This document shows positions 47,701 to 59,057 of a stretch of DNA of 64,000 nucleotides, one piece after another. Where the stretch lies: positions 8,243,945 through 8,307,944 of the forward strand of contig NC_012878.2 in NCBI RefSeq assembly GCF_000003195.3. Reading direction: 5' to 3'. Within the stretch, counting starts at the first letter, position 1. The number at the start of each line of letters is the position of its first letter. The translations under genes and the position numbers were made by a program. Source of the DNA: Sorghum bicolor. Lineage: Eukaryota; Streptophyta; Magnoliopsida; Poales; Poaceae. The notes below the pieces were generated by a model, which had not been told where the DNA came from, ran no database searches, and saw nothing but the letters and a program-made list of their open reading frames with translations.

Positions 47701-48049
47701 TTATGTTGATGACATTTTGATCTTTGGATCTAATCTCAATGTGATTGAGGAAGTAAAGAAACTTCTATCGAGTAATTTTGATATGAAAGATTTGGGAGAA
47801 GCTGATGTAATTCTCAACATCAAGCTTATAAAGGAAGGTGATGGTGGGGTAACTTTGTTATAGTCCCACTATGTGGAAAATGTTCTAAGTCGCTTTGGGT
47901 TTAGTGACTGTGATCCTGCACCTACTCCTTATGACCCTAGTGTGCTATTAAAGAAAAATAAGAGAATAGCAAGGGATTAATTGACATACTCCCAGATCAT
48001 TGGTTCACTAATGTACCTTGCGAGTGCAACAAGGCCTGACATCTCTTAT
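44769..48049 (+). pseudogene. Gag-pol of the second copia element: gag, protease, integrase, RT (5' portion)
   Basis: Gag begins MKPDSFDGKNFLFWKAKMEL and carries a zinc knuckle CFVCGSEDHWASEC (about 45480-45521). The protease site reads WWMDSDANIHVCAD, with the usual DSG changed to DSD. Integrase has the HHCC zinc site (WHSRFCH...CHVC) and a complete D, D, E set (HSDLCEMNG; RSDRGGEY; GIAERKNR). Reverse transcriptase shows KARLVAKGYTQ, QMDVKTTFLNGEL and the catalytic YVDDIL (about 47702). In-frame TAG codons at 44964, 45393 and 45705, a frame change near 46975 and later stops at 47591 and 47861 kill it. The stops fit C-to-T change at CAG or TGG codons. Sequence breaks at 48049 by a nested insertion. 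Confidence 0.9.
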
Positions 48050-48140
48050 TGAAAGGATCTAATTGGCCTAGAGGGGGGTGAATAGGCGTATCTTAAAAAC
48101 CTGAAACTCAAAAGCTCAAGTTGCGGAAGTTAAATGCTTG

Positions 48141-48220
48141 CCGGTACTACCGACAGTTTGGGCCGGTACTACCGGTGTAAGACATCCAGTACTACCGACA
48201 CAACTGTTGGTACTACCGAC
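48141..48220. repeat. CCGGTACTACCGG motif cluster, 4 units (3' LTR)
   Basis: Four copies or near copies of CCGGTACTACCGG, an inverted repeat with 6-nt arms around one base. Confidence 0.85.
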
Positions 48221-48930
48221 ACCCTATGAGATCTACGAAATCAGAGTAGATTGAGTTTTGATTTCAGATCTAAGAGTTACCCCACTCTCCAAGATGTAGT
48301 AGAGGATGATGTTGAAGTTCCCTTGGCTCGGTTCTTCTCCAAAACATAGATCGGCCCTTGTTCACCTATGAAAGGGAGTAGAGAGGAAGAACACGAAGAA
48401 CACAAGAACAAGGGTAGTCGATGCTACCACCACAGCAAGACAAGATATTTTTCCCGAGGTTCGGCAATCCCCACGATGGAGTTCCTACGTCTCCATTGTT
48501 GAGGTGACCACGAAGGTCCGACCACTTAGGTCTCCTCCCTCAAGCAACCACACAGGTTAGCTCAAGATTTCCACTAAGAATCAAAGGGTTATACAAACAC
48601 TTCGGGGTGCCCTCACAAATGAATCAACACGGGCAACCACGAAGAACGCCTAGCCGGCTAGGGTTCCAAGAACCCAAGAGTAACAAATGCAAACCAAACC
48701 AGCAAGACGAAGAAACCAAGTGCTCAAGTCACAAATCGAAGCTCCCAACTCTCTAATCTCACTTCTCTAGCTCGAATCTCTCAAGGAGTGAAGTCTAGGA
48801 GCAAAGAGGGAGAGAGAGTGGGTGAGTCAAAGCTTGGAGACTATTTTCTCAGATCTAGAGTTGAAGGAATGGGAGAGCTAACGGTCAGAAATGAGGGAAG
48901 AGATATTAATGCACAGGCCCAGAACAACTG

Positions 48931-49283
48931 CCGGTACTACCGGGGCAACCACCGGTACCACCGATTACCTCAGATCTAACGGTAAGAAGTCTCTAGGATT
49001 TGCGAGAAATAAGCCTACCGGTACCACCGGGCTTTTGTCGGTACTACCAACCATTGCCGGTACCACCGGTGGAAGGCCGGTACCACCGGAAGTTCAAATC
49101 TCTGCAACCAAAGTCAGCGCAGATTTAGCCTGCCGGTACTACCGGCGTTTCACACCGGTACTACTGGTGCTGGCCGGTACCACCGACCCGAGCCCGGTAC
49201 TACCGGTAGTTCATTTTCTCGCAAAACTTAGGAGAAGGGCTGGCACTGCCGGTACCACCGGCCCTGAGGGTCGGTACTACCGG
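48931..49283. repeat. CCGGTAC(T/C)ACCGG motif array, 12 units (3' LTR)
   Basis: Twelve near-palindromic units, alternating CCGGTACTACCGG and CCGGTACCACCGG forms, separated by short unrelated spacers. Frames across it such as RYYR/VPPV repeats are artefacts of the motif. Confidence 0.9.
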
Positions 49284-49637
49284 CTCACCCTAGCAAAGAA
49301 GAAAAATTCCTAGTGGTTCGTGCGTGCAAGTGTGTCTCTCAAGCGCAAGAGCTAAGTTGACCTGAGCACTCTTATCCTCATCTTACCAACTCAATTTGCA
49401 TCCCTCTTGATAGTGCGGCATTTCCTATAACTCAAGCAAAGAATAAAAACTTTGTAGCCACTTGAGTCGAAACACCGTTCATCCATTGGAAATTTAGGGG
49501 TGCTATAATTCACCGAATGTTTTCGTTCAATTCCATCAATGGACTAACACGTGTAGATTATGCTTGATAAACATGTTAGTCCCTAATTTGATTGTCATCA
49601 ATTATCAAAACCCACATCGGGGGCGAATGCACTTACA

Positions 49638-50379
49638 AACTCTCCCTTTTTAGTAATTGATGATAACCAACTTAGGCTTATAAAGATTGAAAGAATAGAA
49701 GCTTTTGAATTCCAAAATTCAAGTTGAGCTCCCCCTCAATGTATGCATTGGATTCAAAATTTCAAATCTTGATTAGAATCAAGATGGCATACATTAAGAA
49801 CAAGCTCCCCCTAAATTTTGCAATCCGTGGGGTGCCTAAGTGTGTGTGAGATAATAAAGTGTGATGCATATGACAATATATATCACAAAGAATAAAAAGA
49901 AAGAACTTGAATGGTTATGCAAGAAAGAAAAGGACTTACAACTTATCATAACCATTCATAAACAACATTGCATCAGCACAAACCCAAATTAGCTAACACA
50001 AGCAGGATATAATAATGAAGCAAAGGTGTTTAGCTTACAATCAACCATCACACACACAAAGTTTAAGTTTACCACATGGTTCACAACACAAAATAATCCT
50101 AATACCAAGCCTAATACCACATGAGATAAGCCTAACACTCCCCCTTTGGCATCAAATGCCAAAAAGGGTAGGCTTCATGAAGCTCCAAGGGGCAAAGGCA
50201 GTAGGTGAAACTACTCAACATTATCATCATCATCATCATCATCAAAGGCACCGGTTCACTGAAAACCCTGCTGCTGCTCAAACTCAGTGTCACACTACAC
50301 CTCATCATCCTATGCTGCACCATTACCACTAGCATCTGTTGCTAGCCCTTTTCCTTTTGCTTGGACTTAGCATATATAC
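49638..50379 (-). other. 3' untranslated part of the SIRE-like element
   Basis: Between the polypurine tract and the extra frame. It contains a minus-strand (ATG)n/(GAT)n run near 50221-50243 and GCTCCCCCT words (49728, 49803) that are common in this lineage. No gene. Confidence 0.6.
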
Positions 50380-50818
50380 ATCTGACATTCTAGTCCAGGT
50401 GCTTGCTGTCTTGCTAGAATGCAAAGCCAGTGACTTGCTCAATGATATACATGAGATACGGAGCATAGGGGAAGGACTAGTTGGAGGTCTAGGAACCCTC
50501 CTCAATGTAATGCCACAAGAGATCTGTCACACTGAACCTCTTCTTAAGCCCAAAGCAAATAGAGATGGTTGGAGCATGATTCTGAACTGAAGTAGCATCA
50601 CCAACCTTTGGGTCAATAGTAGCACGGAGCAAATTGTTGAGCACATAGAAATAGGGCTTTAGACCTTCTGTCTTACCATTTGCCTTTGTCGGATCAACAT
50701 TGGGCTGCTTCAATGAAATCAGCCTTGCCCACACCATTTGGATAATGACCATATAAGCTAGGAGCATCACAATCATGGTGATAAAACCCAAGAAGGTGGG
50801 AGAACTGGTGGTAATCAT
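50380..50818 (-). pseudogene. Extra (env-position) ORF remnant of the SIRE-like element
   Basis: The minus strand reads LRATIDPKVGDATSVQNHAP, then FSVTDLLWHYIEEGS and, in a neighbouring frame, APYLMYIIEQVTG near 50460. I know these landmarks from the additional protein found in grass SIRE-lineage elements in the region between pol and the 3' LTR. Its function is unknown; it has sometimes been called envelope-like because of position. The upstream hydrophobic stretch (LGFITMIVMLLAYMVIIQ) resembles a membrane segment but lies in a degraded part. Frameshifted. Confidence 0.5.
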
Positions 50819-51094
50819 AGTGGTAGTGAAGGCCCTCAGTCATCTAGTGAAGTATCTTGTGCTCTACATCAATGTAAACTGTGTCCCAAAACTAACAAAT
50901 AACCTCTGTGTTCATAAGTTGCAGTTGGTCAAAAACAAGCGAGCAGAAATTCTAAAGGAGGTGAACCACATAGTATACTCAAACCAACTCAAATTTGTCC
51001 AGATTTCATGAAGCCATTACATAACTATGGACACATTTGAGCTGTGAAAAATAGATTTTGAAAAGTTCACACAATTTTTCACAAGAGTTTTTGC
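50819..51094 (-). other. Junction where RNase H should be
   Basis: RT ends at 51095 and the extra-ORF remnant begins at 50818. The roughly 0.5-kb RNase H coding sequence expected here is absent, so an internal deletion is likely. Confidence 0.55.
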
Positions 51095-51949
51095 CTATTC
51101 GAATACACACATGCACACACTAAGCATAATATAAGCCCTAGATGCACAAAGGTAAAGCAAAGATCTAATCATGGAATGATATACCTTTTGATCAATGGCC
51201 TTGTCGTCTTCATCAAGATCAAGATGTCCGGTTGTTGGCATTGGTGTCTTTATGGGTTTGGCCTTGTCAATGTCAAACTTTTTTAGCATGTCGGTGGTGT
51301 ACTTGGTTTGACTTATGAACGTGCCGTCTTTGAGTTGCTTGATTTGAAATCCAAGAAAGTATGTCAACTCCCCCATCATGGACATCTCGAATCTCTTGGT
51401 CATGATCCTACTAAATTGCTCACTGAAATCCGCATTAGTACTACCAAATATAATGTCATCGACATATATTTGGCATATAAAAATATCATTATTGACTTTG
51501 CGAGTAAATAAAGTGGGATCGGTTTTTCCAATCTCAAACCCTTGTTTCAGTAGAAAATCCTTGAGACAATCATACCAAGTTCTAGGGGCTTGCTTAAGCC
51601 CATAGAGTGCCTTGTCAAGCTTGTAGACATGATCGGGATGATGTGGATCTTCAAAACCCGGCGGTTGCTCCACATACACGGTTTCGGAGAGGGGGGCATC
51701 GAGGAATGCACTTTTCATGTCCATTTGAAATAACTTGAAATCATGGTGAGCAGCAAAGGCAAGTAATATATGAATAGATTCAAGCCTAGCTACAGGTGCA
51801 TAGGTCTCCCCAAAATCCAAACCTTTGATTTGAGTGAAACCTTTGGCTACCAACCGTGCCTTGTTCCTTGTGACCATGCCATACTCATCTACTTTGTTGC
51901 GGAAGACCCATTTGGTACCTAACACATTTTGCTTGGGTCTTTCCACCAA
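51095..51949 (-). pseudogene. Reverse transcriptase of the SIRE-like element
   Basis: A 284-codon frame starts near NVLGTKWVFRNKVDEYG and includes KARLVAKGFTQ, FQMDMKSAFLDAPL, KALYGLKQAPRTWYD, the catalytic YVDDIIFGSTN and FLGFQIKQLKDGTFISQTKY. It ends at a stop after the region where RT passes to RNase H. The RT core looks intact, but RNase H is missing and upstream frames are broken. Confidence 0.88.
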
Positions 51950-53792
51950 GGACTAGACTTTATTCTTGGTGAAGTTGTTTAGCTCCTCTTGCATGGCAAT
52001 CACCCCATCTGGGTCCTTCAAAGCATTCTTCACCCTGTTTGACAACATCGAGGAGACAAAAGAGTAATATTCACAAAAACCAACTAAACGAGAGTGTGTT
52101 GTTACCCCTCGTTGTGTGTCTCCCAAAATTCTATCAATGGGAAGATCTCGTTGAATGGATTGATGAACTCTTGGGTGAGGTACTGTTGTTCTTGTTTGAA
52201 TTGGACAGTCATCTTCATCTTCATTATCTTGGTTGATTGGAGAATCAAGATCTTGATTGTCTCGATCACCACCTTGGTTGGGTCTTGAGCTTGTGGTGGA
52301 TCTTGACTAGCTTGTTCCCTTGAGTCATGACCCCTTCTTGAGGTGGAAGCATCATCATGGGCATTGGTTGACCCATGATGCAAGTTTGGATCATGAGGAA
52401 TTTGCATATGTGCATCATCATCTTCTTCAACGGGTTTCACTTCACCGGTAGCAAGCCTTTTTCATCACTTGATGAGATGGTTCTTCTTCACCTAAAATTT
52501 TAGCATTGACTTCCTCCTTTTGAGAGCCGTCGCTTTCATCAAAAGTCATGTCTACCACTATTTCAATTTGACCGGTGGTCTCATTGAAGACACGGTAGCC
52601 ATGTTCGTTAGTACCATAACCAAGTAAGAAACCTTCATCAACCTTTGGTGCAAACTTAGAGCTTTTGGATTTATTATTAAGTATGAAACACTTGCATCCA
52701 AAAACTCTAAAGTAGTCCACCTTAGGCTTTTTACCGGTTAGAAGCTCGTAGGCTGTTTTCTTCCTCAACTTGTGGAGGTACAAGCGGTTGATAGTTTGAC
52801 ATGCCGTGTTGACGGCTTCCGCCCAATAGTCTTCTTGTGAAATCTAGTATTCATCCAACGTTGCTATTATGGCTTCAATGAGTGTCATGTTCTTCCTCTC
52901 CACAACACCATTTTGTTGTGAAGTGTATGGAACCGAGAATTCATGCTTGATGCCTTCTTTATCAAGGAAAGCTTCAATGTTGGTGTTTCTAAACTCTCTC
53001 CTGTTGTCACTTCTCACTTTCTTGATCTTCACTTCAAACTTACTTTGAGCTCTTCTTGCAAACTTCTTGAACATCCCTTGGGTTTCACCTTTATCTCTCA
53101 AAAAGAACACCCAAGTGAAGCGAGAAAAATCATCAACAATTACAAAACCATATTTGTTACCTCCAATACTTATATAAGCATTGGGTCCGAATAAGTCCAT
53201 GTGAAGTAACTCAAGTGGTATTTGATGTAGTCATGATGTTCTTAGTGGGATGCTTGTCTCCAACTTGCTTTCTCGCTTGACATGCACTGCAAATTCTATC
53301 TTTCTCAAAAGAAACATTTGTTAGTCCTAGGATGTATCCACCTCTTTGAAGATCGGCCAAGTTCCTCATCCCAACATGAGCTAGATATCGATGCGATAAC
53401 CAGCCCATGCTAGATTTTGCCACTAAACAAGTCTTGGACCCCACTCTACTAGATGAGAAATCAACTAGAAAGAGCTTGCCCTTAAGTTGACCCGTAAAAG
53501 CAATAGAGGAATCCAAACTTCTAGAGACTTCCACACCCTTATCCGTAAAGAGACAATTGTAACCCTTCTCACAAAGTTGTGAGATGGACAACAAATTGTA
53601 TCCCAATGAATTCACAAGTAATACATTTGAAATTGAATTATCATTTGAGATAGCAATTTTACCCAAACCAAGGATATCTCCTTTACTATTGTCACCAAAG
53701 ACAATCCTTTCACCTGCAACTTGATTTGATTGAAAGGAGGTGAACATGTTCTTCTCTCCGGTCATATGATTGGTGCATCCATTATCAAGCAC
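51950..53792 (-). pseudogene. Protease and integrase of the SIRE-like element
   Basis: Protease begins at about 53792 with LDNGCTNHMTGEKNMF: the normal DSG is DNG. A frame change near 53205 leads to integrase (MDLFGPNAYISIGGNKYGFV; RSDNRREF where DNGGEF is expected; GVVERKN). A stop at about 52842 and the C-terminal part (KVDYFRVFGCKCF, FLLGYGTNEHGYRVF, 52442-52783) follow. A charged linker at 52102-52440 is in another frame. The integrase D, D, E residues are present, but Gly-Gly next to the second Asp became Arg-Arg. Confidence 0.85.
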
Positions 53793-53832
53793 CCATTTTG
53801 GTCCACCGGAGGAGTATTCCTACAACACAAGA

Positions 53833-56268
53833 TTAAGCTTTTGTTTTAGGTCCCGAGATGGGACCTAGGGGGTTAGAAATATAAGACTTGGGCACCCAAA
53901 CACTCCTTAAGATTTGTCTCTTCTTAAGGGCATCCACATACTTCACAACAATCTTGCCATCCTTGTCCCAACAACACATGTAATGACAAATGTGATTGCG
54001 TGAAATAGGCACTTGTTGCTTGGACACCTCCACTTGCTTCTTCTTCATGTTCTTGTTGTTTGCAAGTGGACTTGTAGGAGTAGCAACATTGTTCACCTTA
54101 TCAATAAGGTCAACAAGAGGCACACTCTTGTTGAACTTCACACAAGCCACCCCATTTATCATGTTTCTTCCATTGGCCTTAACATTGTACCTATTGTAAC
54201 CGAGGCCATCCTTGATTATGGGGAGCCTTGATGCCTTGAACACATTTGCCGGTTGCTTGTCCTTGCACTTGCAACCAATCTTGACAATTGTGTTTAATCT
54301 TTGGATCTCCTTGTCCTTCTTTGCTAGCTCAACAAGGTTAGTAACACATGTGTTTATATCAACATTTGAGCATCTTTCACAACTTTTACTTGTTGAAGCT
54401 TTGGAATCCTTGGAAATGGTAGAAGTGCTAGTCCAAAGCTTGTCATAGTTTAGTTCAAGCTCATGATATTTAGTTGTCAAGCTTGTAAGGCTTTCTTGAG
54501 CCAAACTATGATCATTCTTTAGGCTAGCCAAAGAGTCATTGAGTGAAGAATGTCTCTTAGATAAATGCTCATTAGCATCTTTGGCTAAAGACAATTCTAC
54601 ACTCAACTTATCAGCCCTCTCCTTTTCCTTGGAGAGACATGCTTCAAGTCCTTGGTTCTTCTCCCTTTCCTCTAGGAGCAATTCCCCTTGCGACTCAATG
54701 CATGACTCAAGCTTATCTTTAGCATATATTAGCTTTAGGATTTTGGTTGCAGCAGCTTTACCATATTTCTTAATGAGATTTGATGCATAGTTTTCATCAT
54801 CTTCATCATCACTATCATATTTACTAGTGGTGTGAGTGGGAGAGTCAAATTTTACCTTATCTCCTCTTGCCATAAGGCATGTAGGAGTGTCATGGTCGTC
54901 GTCGGAGAGGTTGGCAAAGAGTCTAGGTGATGAAGAAGTGCGGGTGAAGAGAGAGGTCGATGACGCATTGTTGGTGAAGATGTTTGTTGAGGAAGATGCC
55001 TCTTGTATGGCGGGGGCAACCATACTCTTCTTCTTATTGTCATTGTCATCATCACTGTCACTGTCAGATTGCCATTCTTGACCTAGATGTGCTTCACCTC
55101 TCTTCTTATCCTTGTACTTCTTGTCACCTTGTTTGTTGTATCTTGACCTCTCCTCTTTGTTAGGACAATCGGCCGCAAGATGGCCGGTGTCACCACACTC
55201 ATAGCAAAACCTCTTCTTGTATGGCTTGTTTCCTCCATATCTCCTTATATTATCTTTCTTCATTCTCAAGTAATTCTTGTAGTTTCCCACTAGCATAGCT
55301 TGCTCTTTATCAAGATCATCGTCATCATTATGCTTATGCTCACAACACCCTTTGTTGCAGTGACTTGACTCACTTCCATGTGATGCCGTGAGTGCAATGC
55401 TCTTTCTTTGATTGATTGTCTCCTTAGCTTCATCATCCAAGACTTCATGATGCATCAATTTTGCAAGCATCTCTTGAGGTGTGATCGTGTGGTAATTTTC
55501 TTTCTCCATAATGACGGAGGCAAGCATATTGTTCTTTTGTCTATACACCCTACATATCTTTCTTGCTGCAGAGTTGTCATCCCATGTTGTTGCTCCAAGT
55601 GCTCTAATTTGGTTGATCAAGGACATGAATCTATCGAACATGGCCTTTGTTGTTTCTCCCTCAATCATGCAAAAATTCTCAATCTTACTTTGTAAGAGTT
55701 CAATGTTTCCAACTCTTACACTTTTATCTCCTTCAAATGACACCTTCAAAGTGTCCCAGATTTGCTTTGCATTCACCATACCATTTACTTTGTTGTTGTC
55801 CTCCGGAGTGAGGCATTGCAAGATCAAGGTGGCTGCCATTGCATTTAGGTGAAAGTCTCTCTCATCTTCAAGTGTCCACTCATTTGGATCTTGTGGCGGA
55901 TTTACTCCAATGTCCACCACTTCCCAACATCTTCCGGCTATGAGATGTAGCTTCATTCTATGAGCCCAATCGGTGTACCTTACACCATCAAATGGAGGTG
56001 GTTTTCTAGGGTTGATCATTGACAAGGTTGGATTCTTGCTTGAACCACCACAGTCAAAGATAGCTTTGTTGTAGTTCTTTGATGTTTTGCTACTATCTTC
56101 ATTTTCATCTTTGCTACCCGATTCATGATTCTTTTTGCCTAGGAGCTCTCTCATCTTGTCAAGCTCTGCTTGCATCTCCTACATTTGCTCTTGTTGCTGC
56201 AGCTGCAAGGATGTAGTGATCTGTGCTGTGATTTGATCAACAATTTGCTTTTATGCTACTGGATCCAT
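53833..56268 (-). pseudogene. Gag of the SIRE-like element
   Basis: The likely original start is ATG at 56268 (MDPVA...), but two in-frame stops (TAA after MDPVA and TAG about 30 codons in) block it; an internal ATG at 56175 opens 780 codons. Landmarks are PPPFDGVRYTDWAHRMKLHL, WTLEDERDFHLNAMAATLIL, ALGATTWDDNSAARKICRV, a zinc knuckle CYECGDTGHLAADC, an Asp/Ser-rich acidic stretch, then a coiled-coil-like KDKLESCIESQGELLLEERE region and a Cys-rich tail. The very long gag with a C-terminal coiled coil is typical of this lineage. It is not in frame with protease. Confidence 0.9.
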
Positions 56269-56318
56269 CTTGGCCAATGTTGCTCCTCACGCGGTGAAGC
56301 GTTTGTACGAGGAACCTT

Positions 56319-56330
56319 GCTCTGATACTA
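56319..56330 (-). other. Primer binding site (initiator tRNA-Met type)
   Basis: On the minus strand TAGTATCAGAGC lies 2 nt inside the 5' LTR, one base from the standard copia site TGGTATCAGAGC. Confidence 0.85.
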
Positions 56331-56332
56331 AT

Positions 56333-57920
56333 TGAAAGGATCTAATTGGCCTAGAGGGAGGGTGAATAGGCGTATCTTAAAAACCTGAAACTCAAAAGCT
56401 CAAGTTGCAGAAGTTAAATGCCTGCCGGTACTACCGACAGATTGGGCCGGTACTACCGGTGTAAGACAACTAGTACTACCGACGCAACTGTTGGTACTAC
56501 CGACGCCCTATGAGAGCTATGAAATCAGAGTAGATTGAGTTTTGATTTCAGATCTAAGAGTTACCCCACTCTCCAAGATGTAGTAGAGGATGATGTTGAA
56601 GTTCCCTTGGCTCGGTTCTTCTCCAAAACGTAGATCGGCCCTTGTTCACCTATGAAAGGGAGTAGAGAGGAAGAACACGAAGAACACAAGAACAGGGGTA
56701 GTCGATGCTACCACCACAGCAAGACAAGATATTTTTCCCGAGGTTCGGCAATCCCCACGAAGGAGTTCCTACGTCCCCGTTGTTGAGGTGACCACGAAGG
56801 TGCGACCACATAGGTCTCCTCCCTCAAGCAACCACACAGGTTAGCTCAAGATTTCCACTAAGAATCAAAGGGTTATACAAACACTTCGGGGTGCCCTCAC
56901 AAATGAATCAACACGGGCAACCACGAAGAATGCCTAGCCGGCTAGGGTTCGAAGAACCCAAGAGTAACAAATGCAAACCAAACTGGCAACACGAAGAAAC
57001 CAAGTGCTCAAGTCACAAATCGAAGCTCCCAACTCTCTAATCTCACTTCTCTAGCTCGAATCTCTCAAGGAGTGAAGTCTAGGAGCAAAGAGGGAGAGAG
57101 AGTGGGTGAGTCAAAGCTTGGAAACTATTTTCTCAGATCTATAGTTGAAGGAATGGGAGAGCTAATGGTCAGAAATGCGGGAAGAGCTATTTATACACAG
57201 GCCCTAAACAACTGTCGGTACTACTGGGGCAACCACCGGTACCACCGGCTACCTCAGATCTAACGGTAAGAAGTCTCTAGGATTTGCGAGAAATAAGCCT
57301 ACCAGTACCACCGGGCTTTTGTCGGTACTACCGACCATTGCCGGTACCACCGGTGGAAGGCCGGTACCACCGGCAGTTCAAATCTCTGCAACCAAAGTCA
57401 GCGCAGATTTGGCCTGCCGGTACTACCGGCGTTTCACACCGGTACTACTGGTGCTGGCCGGTACCACCGGCCCGAGCCCGGTACTACCGGTAGTTCATTT
57501 TCTCGCAAAACTCAGGAGAAGGGCTGGCACTGCCGGTACCACCGACCCTGAGGGTCGGTACTACCGGCTCACCCTGGCAAAGAAGAAAAATTCCTAGTGG
57601 TTCGTGCGTGCAAGTGTGTCTCTCAAGCGCAAGAGCTAAGTTGACCTGAGCACTCTTATCCTCATCTTACCAACTCAATTTGCATCCCTCTTGATAGTGC
57701 GACATTTCCTATAACTCAAGCAAAGAATAAAACTTTGTAGCCACTTGAGTCGAAACATCGTTCATCCATTGGAAATTTAGGGGTGCTATAATTCACTGAA
57801 TGTTTTCGTTCAATTCCATCAATGGACTAACACCTGTAGATTATGCTCGATAAACATGTTAGTCCCTAATTTGATTGTCATCAATTATCAAAACCCACAT
57901 CGGGGGCGAATGCACTTACA
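56333..57920 (-). repeat. 5' LTR of the SIRE-like element (1588 bp)
   Basis: Transcribed leftward. TATAAATA on the minus strand is at 57195-57188, about 20 nt beyond the last motif of the array 57215-57567, which is therefore in U3 just upstream of the promoter. A second cluster (56425-56503) lies in R/U5. Confidence 0.92.
57215..57567. repeat. CCGGTAC(T/C)ACCGG motif array, 12 units, upstream of the LTR TATA box
   Basis: Same order and spacing as the 3' LTR copy, with a few base changes. It ends next to TATAAATA (minus strand, 57195-57188). Confidence 0.9.
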
Positions 57921-57925
57921 CTTAT

Positions 57926-58531
57926 GCAGTGAGCAAGCTAAGTCGGTTTGTATCAAACCCGGGGGTTGATCATTGGCGTGCTCTTGAGAGAGTATTGCGT
58001 TATCTTAAAGGTACTATGACCTGCGGTATTCGTTATACCGGACAACCCAGAGTGCTAGAAGGCTATTGTGATGCCAACTGGATCTCTGATGCTGATGAGC
58101 TTTATGCCACGAGCGGATATGTGTTCCTGCTTGGAGGTGGCGCTGTTTCCTGGAAGTCTTGCAAGCAGACTATCTTAACGAAGTCAACAATGGAAGCAAA
58201 ACTCACTGCATTGGACACTGCTGGGTCTGAGGCTGAGTGGCTACGTGATTTCCTTTTGGATTTACCGGTAGTTGAAAAACCGATACCGGCTATCTCCTTG
58301 AACTGTGATAACCAGACTGTGATTACAAAGGTTAATAGTTCAAGGAATAACATGAAGTCCACAAGGCATGTTAAGAGAAGATTAAAATCTATCAGAAAAT
58401 TGAAAACCTCCGAAGTTATAACGGTGGACTATGTCTATACGTCGAATAATCTGGCAGATCAATTCACCAAGGGTCTATCACGCAATGTGATAGAAGGTGC
58501 ATCGAGAGAGATGGGTATGAGACCCACGTGA
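57926..58531 (+). pseudogene. RNase H of the second copia element (3' portion of split pol)
   Basis: The frame resumes in phase after the insertion as [20 protein letters not shown], then [67 protein letters not shown] and the end [20 protein letters not shown]. It is open to the stop TGA at 58529-58531. It joins the RT end at 48049 when the nested element and one CTTAT are ignored. Confidence 0.9.
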
Positions 58532-59057
58532 AATCTACTGTAGTGGTAACCTGCTCTATGTGATCGGAGATCCCGTGAAGTAGAGTGGTGAAACAAGCTA
58601 TGAGTAGATTGAGAGGAAAGATCCCTTTCTTGACTCATCTCTGATGCTCATCTTTCCTATCTGTAAGGCAGGTTGGTTTTTAACTTATTATTTCCAAAGG
58701 TGAGATGTTGTCCTACAGAACATCTATGGAGGAGTACACCTATATGAGTTAGACTGCTAGTCACGGTCTATGGGGCTTGGGTAATCCCTAAATACTCATG
58801 AAAGGCACAGAAGTGTGACTTATATGCTTCAAACAGCGGGGATGCCTTATGCAGCCTAGTATCAGCAAAGGACTTGAGTGAATCTCATCTCGCACAAAAC
58901 TGTCAATTCAAGGCTTAGTCCATTGTTCAGTTGTGACTAGGTGAAACTCTTGTTCTAGGTGGATGTTCAACTTAACAGTCTCCATCGAAACACTGGTATA
59001 TCAAAGAATTGTGATTCTGGAACAACATAGTTACAAACCCTAGAGTTTGGTGGGGAT
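58532..59057 (+). other. 3' untranslated region and polypurine tract of the second copia element
   Basis: No frame of note. GTTTGGTGGGGAT (59045-59057) immediately before the LTR is the likely polypurine tract. Confidence 0.65.

Larger units (their letters stand above)
48050..49637 (-). repeat. 3' LTR of the SIRE-like element (1588 bp)
   Basis: It contains the palindromic-motif clusters 48141-48220 and 48931-49283. The TATA box present in the 5' copy is lost here (GATATTAAT at 48902-48910 in place of TATTTATA). Confidence 0.92.
48050..57920 (-). mobile_element. SIRE/Maximus-like copia element nested in the second copia element
   Basis: Its LTRs, 48050-49637 and 56333-57920, are equal in length (1588 bp) and nearly identical. 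The 5-bp duplication CTTAT flanks it (48045-48049 and 57921-57925). Coding is on the minus strand, so the right LTR is 5'. A near-perfect initiator-Met primer site precedes it and a polypurine tract CTAAAAAGGGAGAG abuts the 3' LTR (49638 on). Long gag, PR-INT-RT order and an extra frame between RT and the 3' LTR indicate the SIRE/Maximus lineage as I know it. RNase H is missing; nonsense, frameshift and active-site changes show it is dead. Confidence 0.92.

Noticed and set aside
48931..49283. CRISPR-like regularly repeated short palindromes
   Set aside because: Units are short, spacers are shared between the two LTRs, and the setting is a plant retrotransposon.
48788..49313. Frames with RYYR or VLPV repeats in the SIRE-like LTRs (also 57072-57597)
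   Set aside because: They follow from the palindromic motif array inside a non-coding LTR and differ in frame from any element protein.
53996..55852. Plus-strand hydrophobic frames within the SIRE-like gag
   Set aside because: They are antisense shadows of the gag coding sequence.
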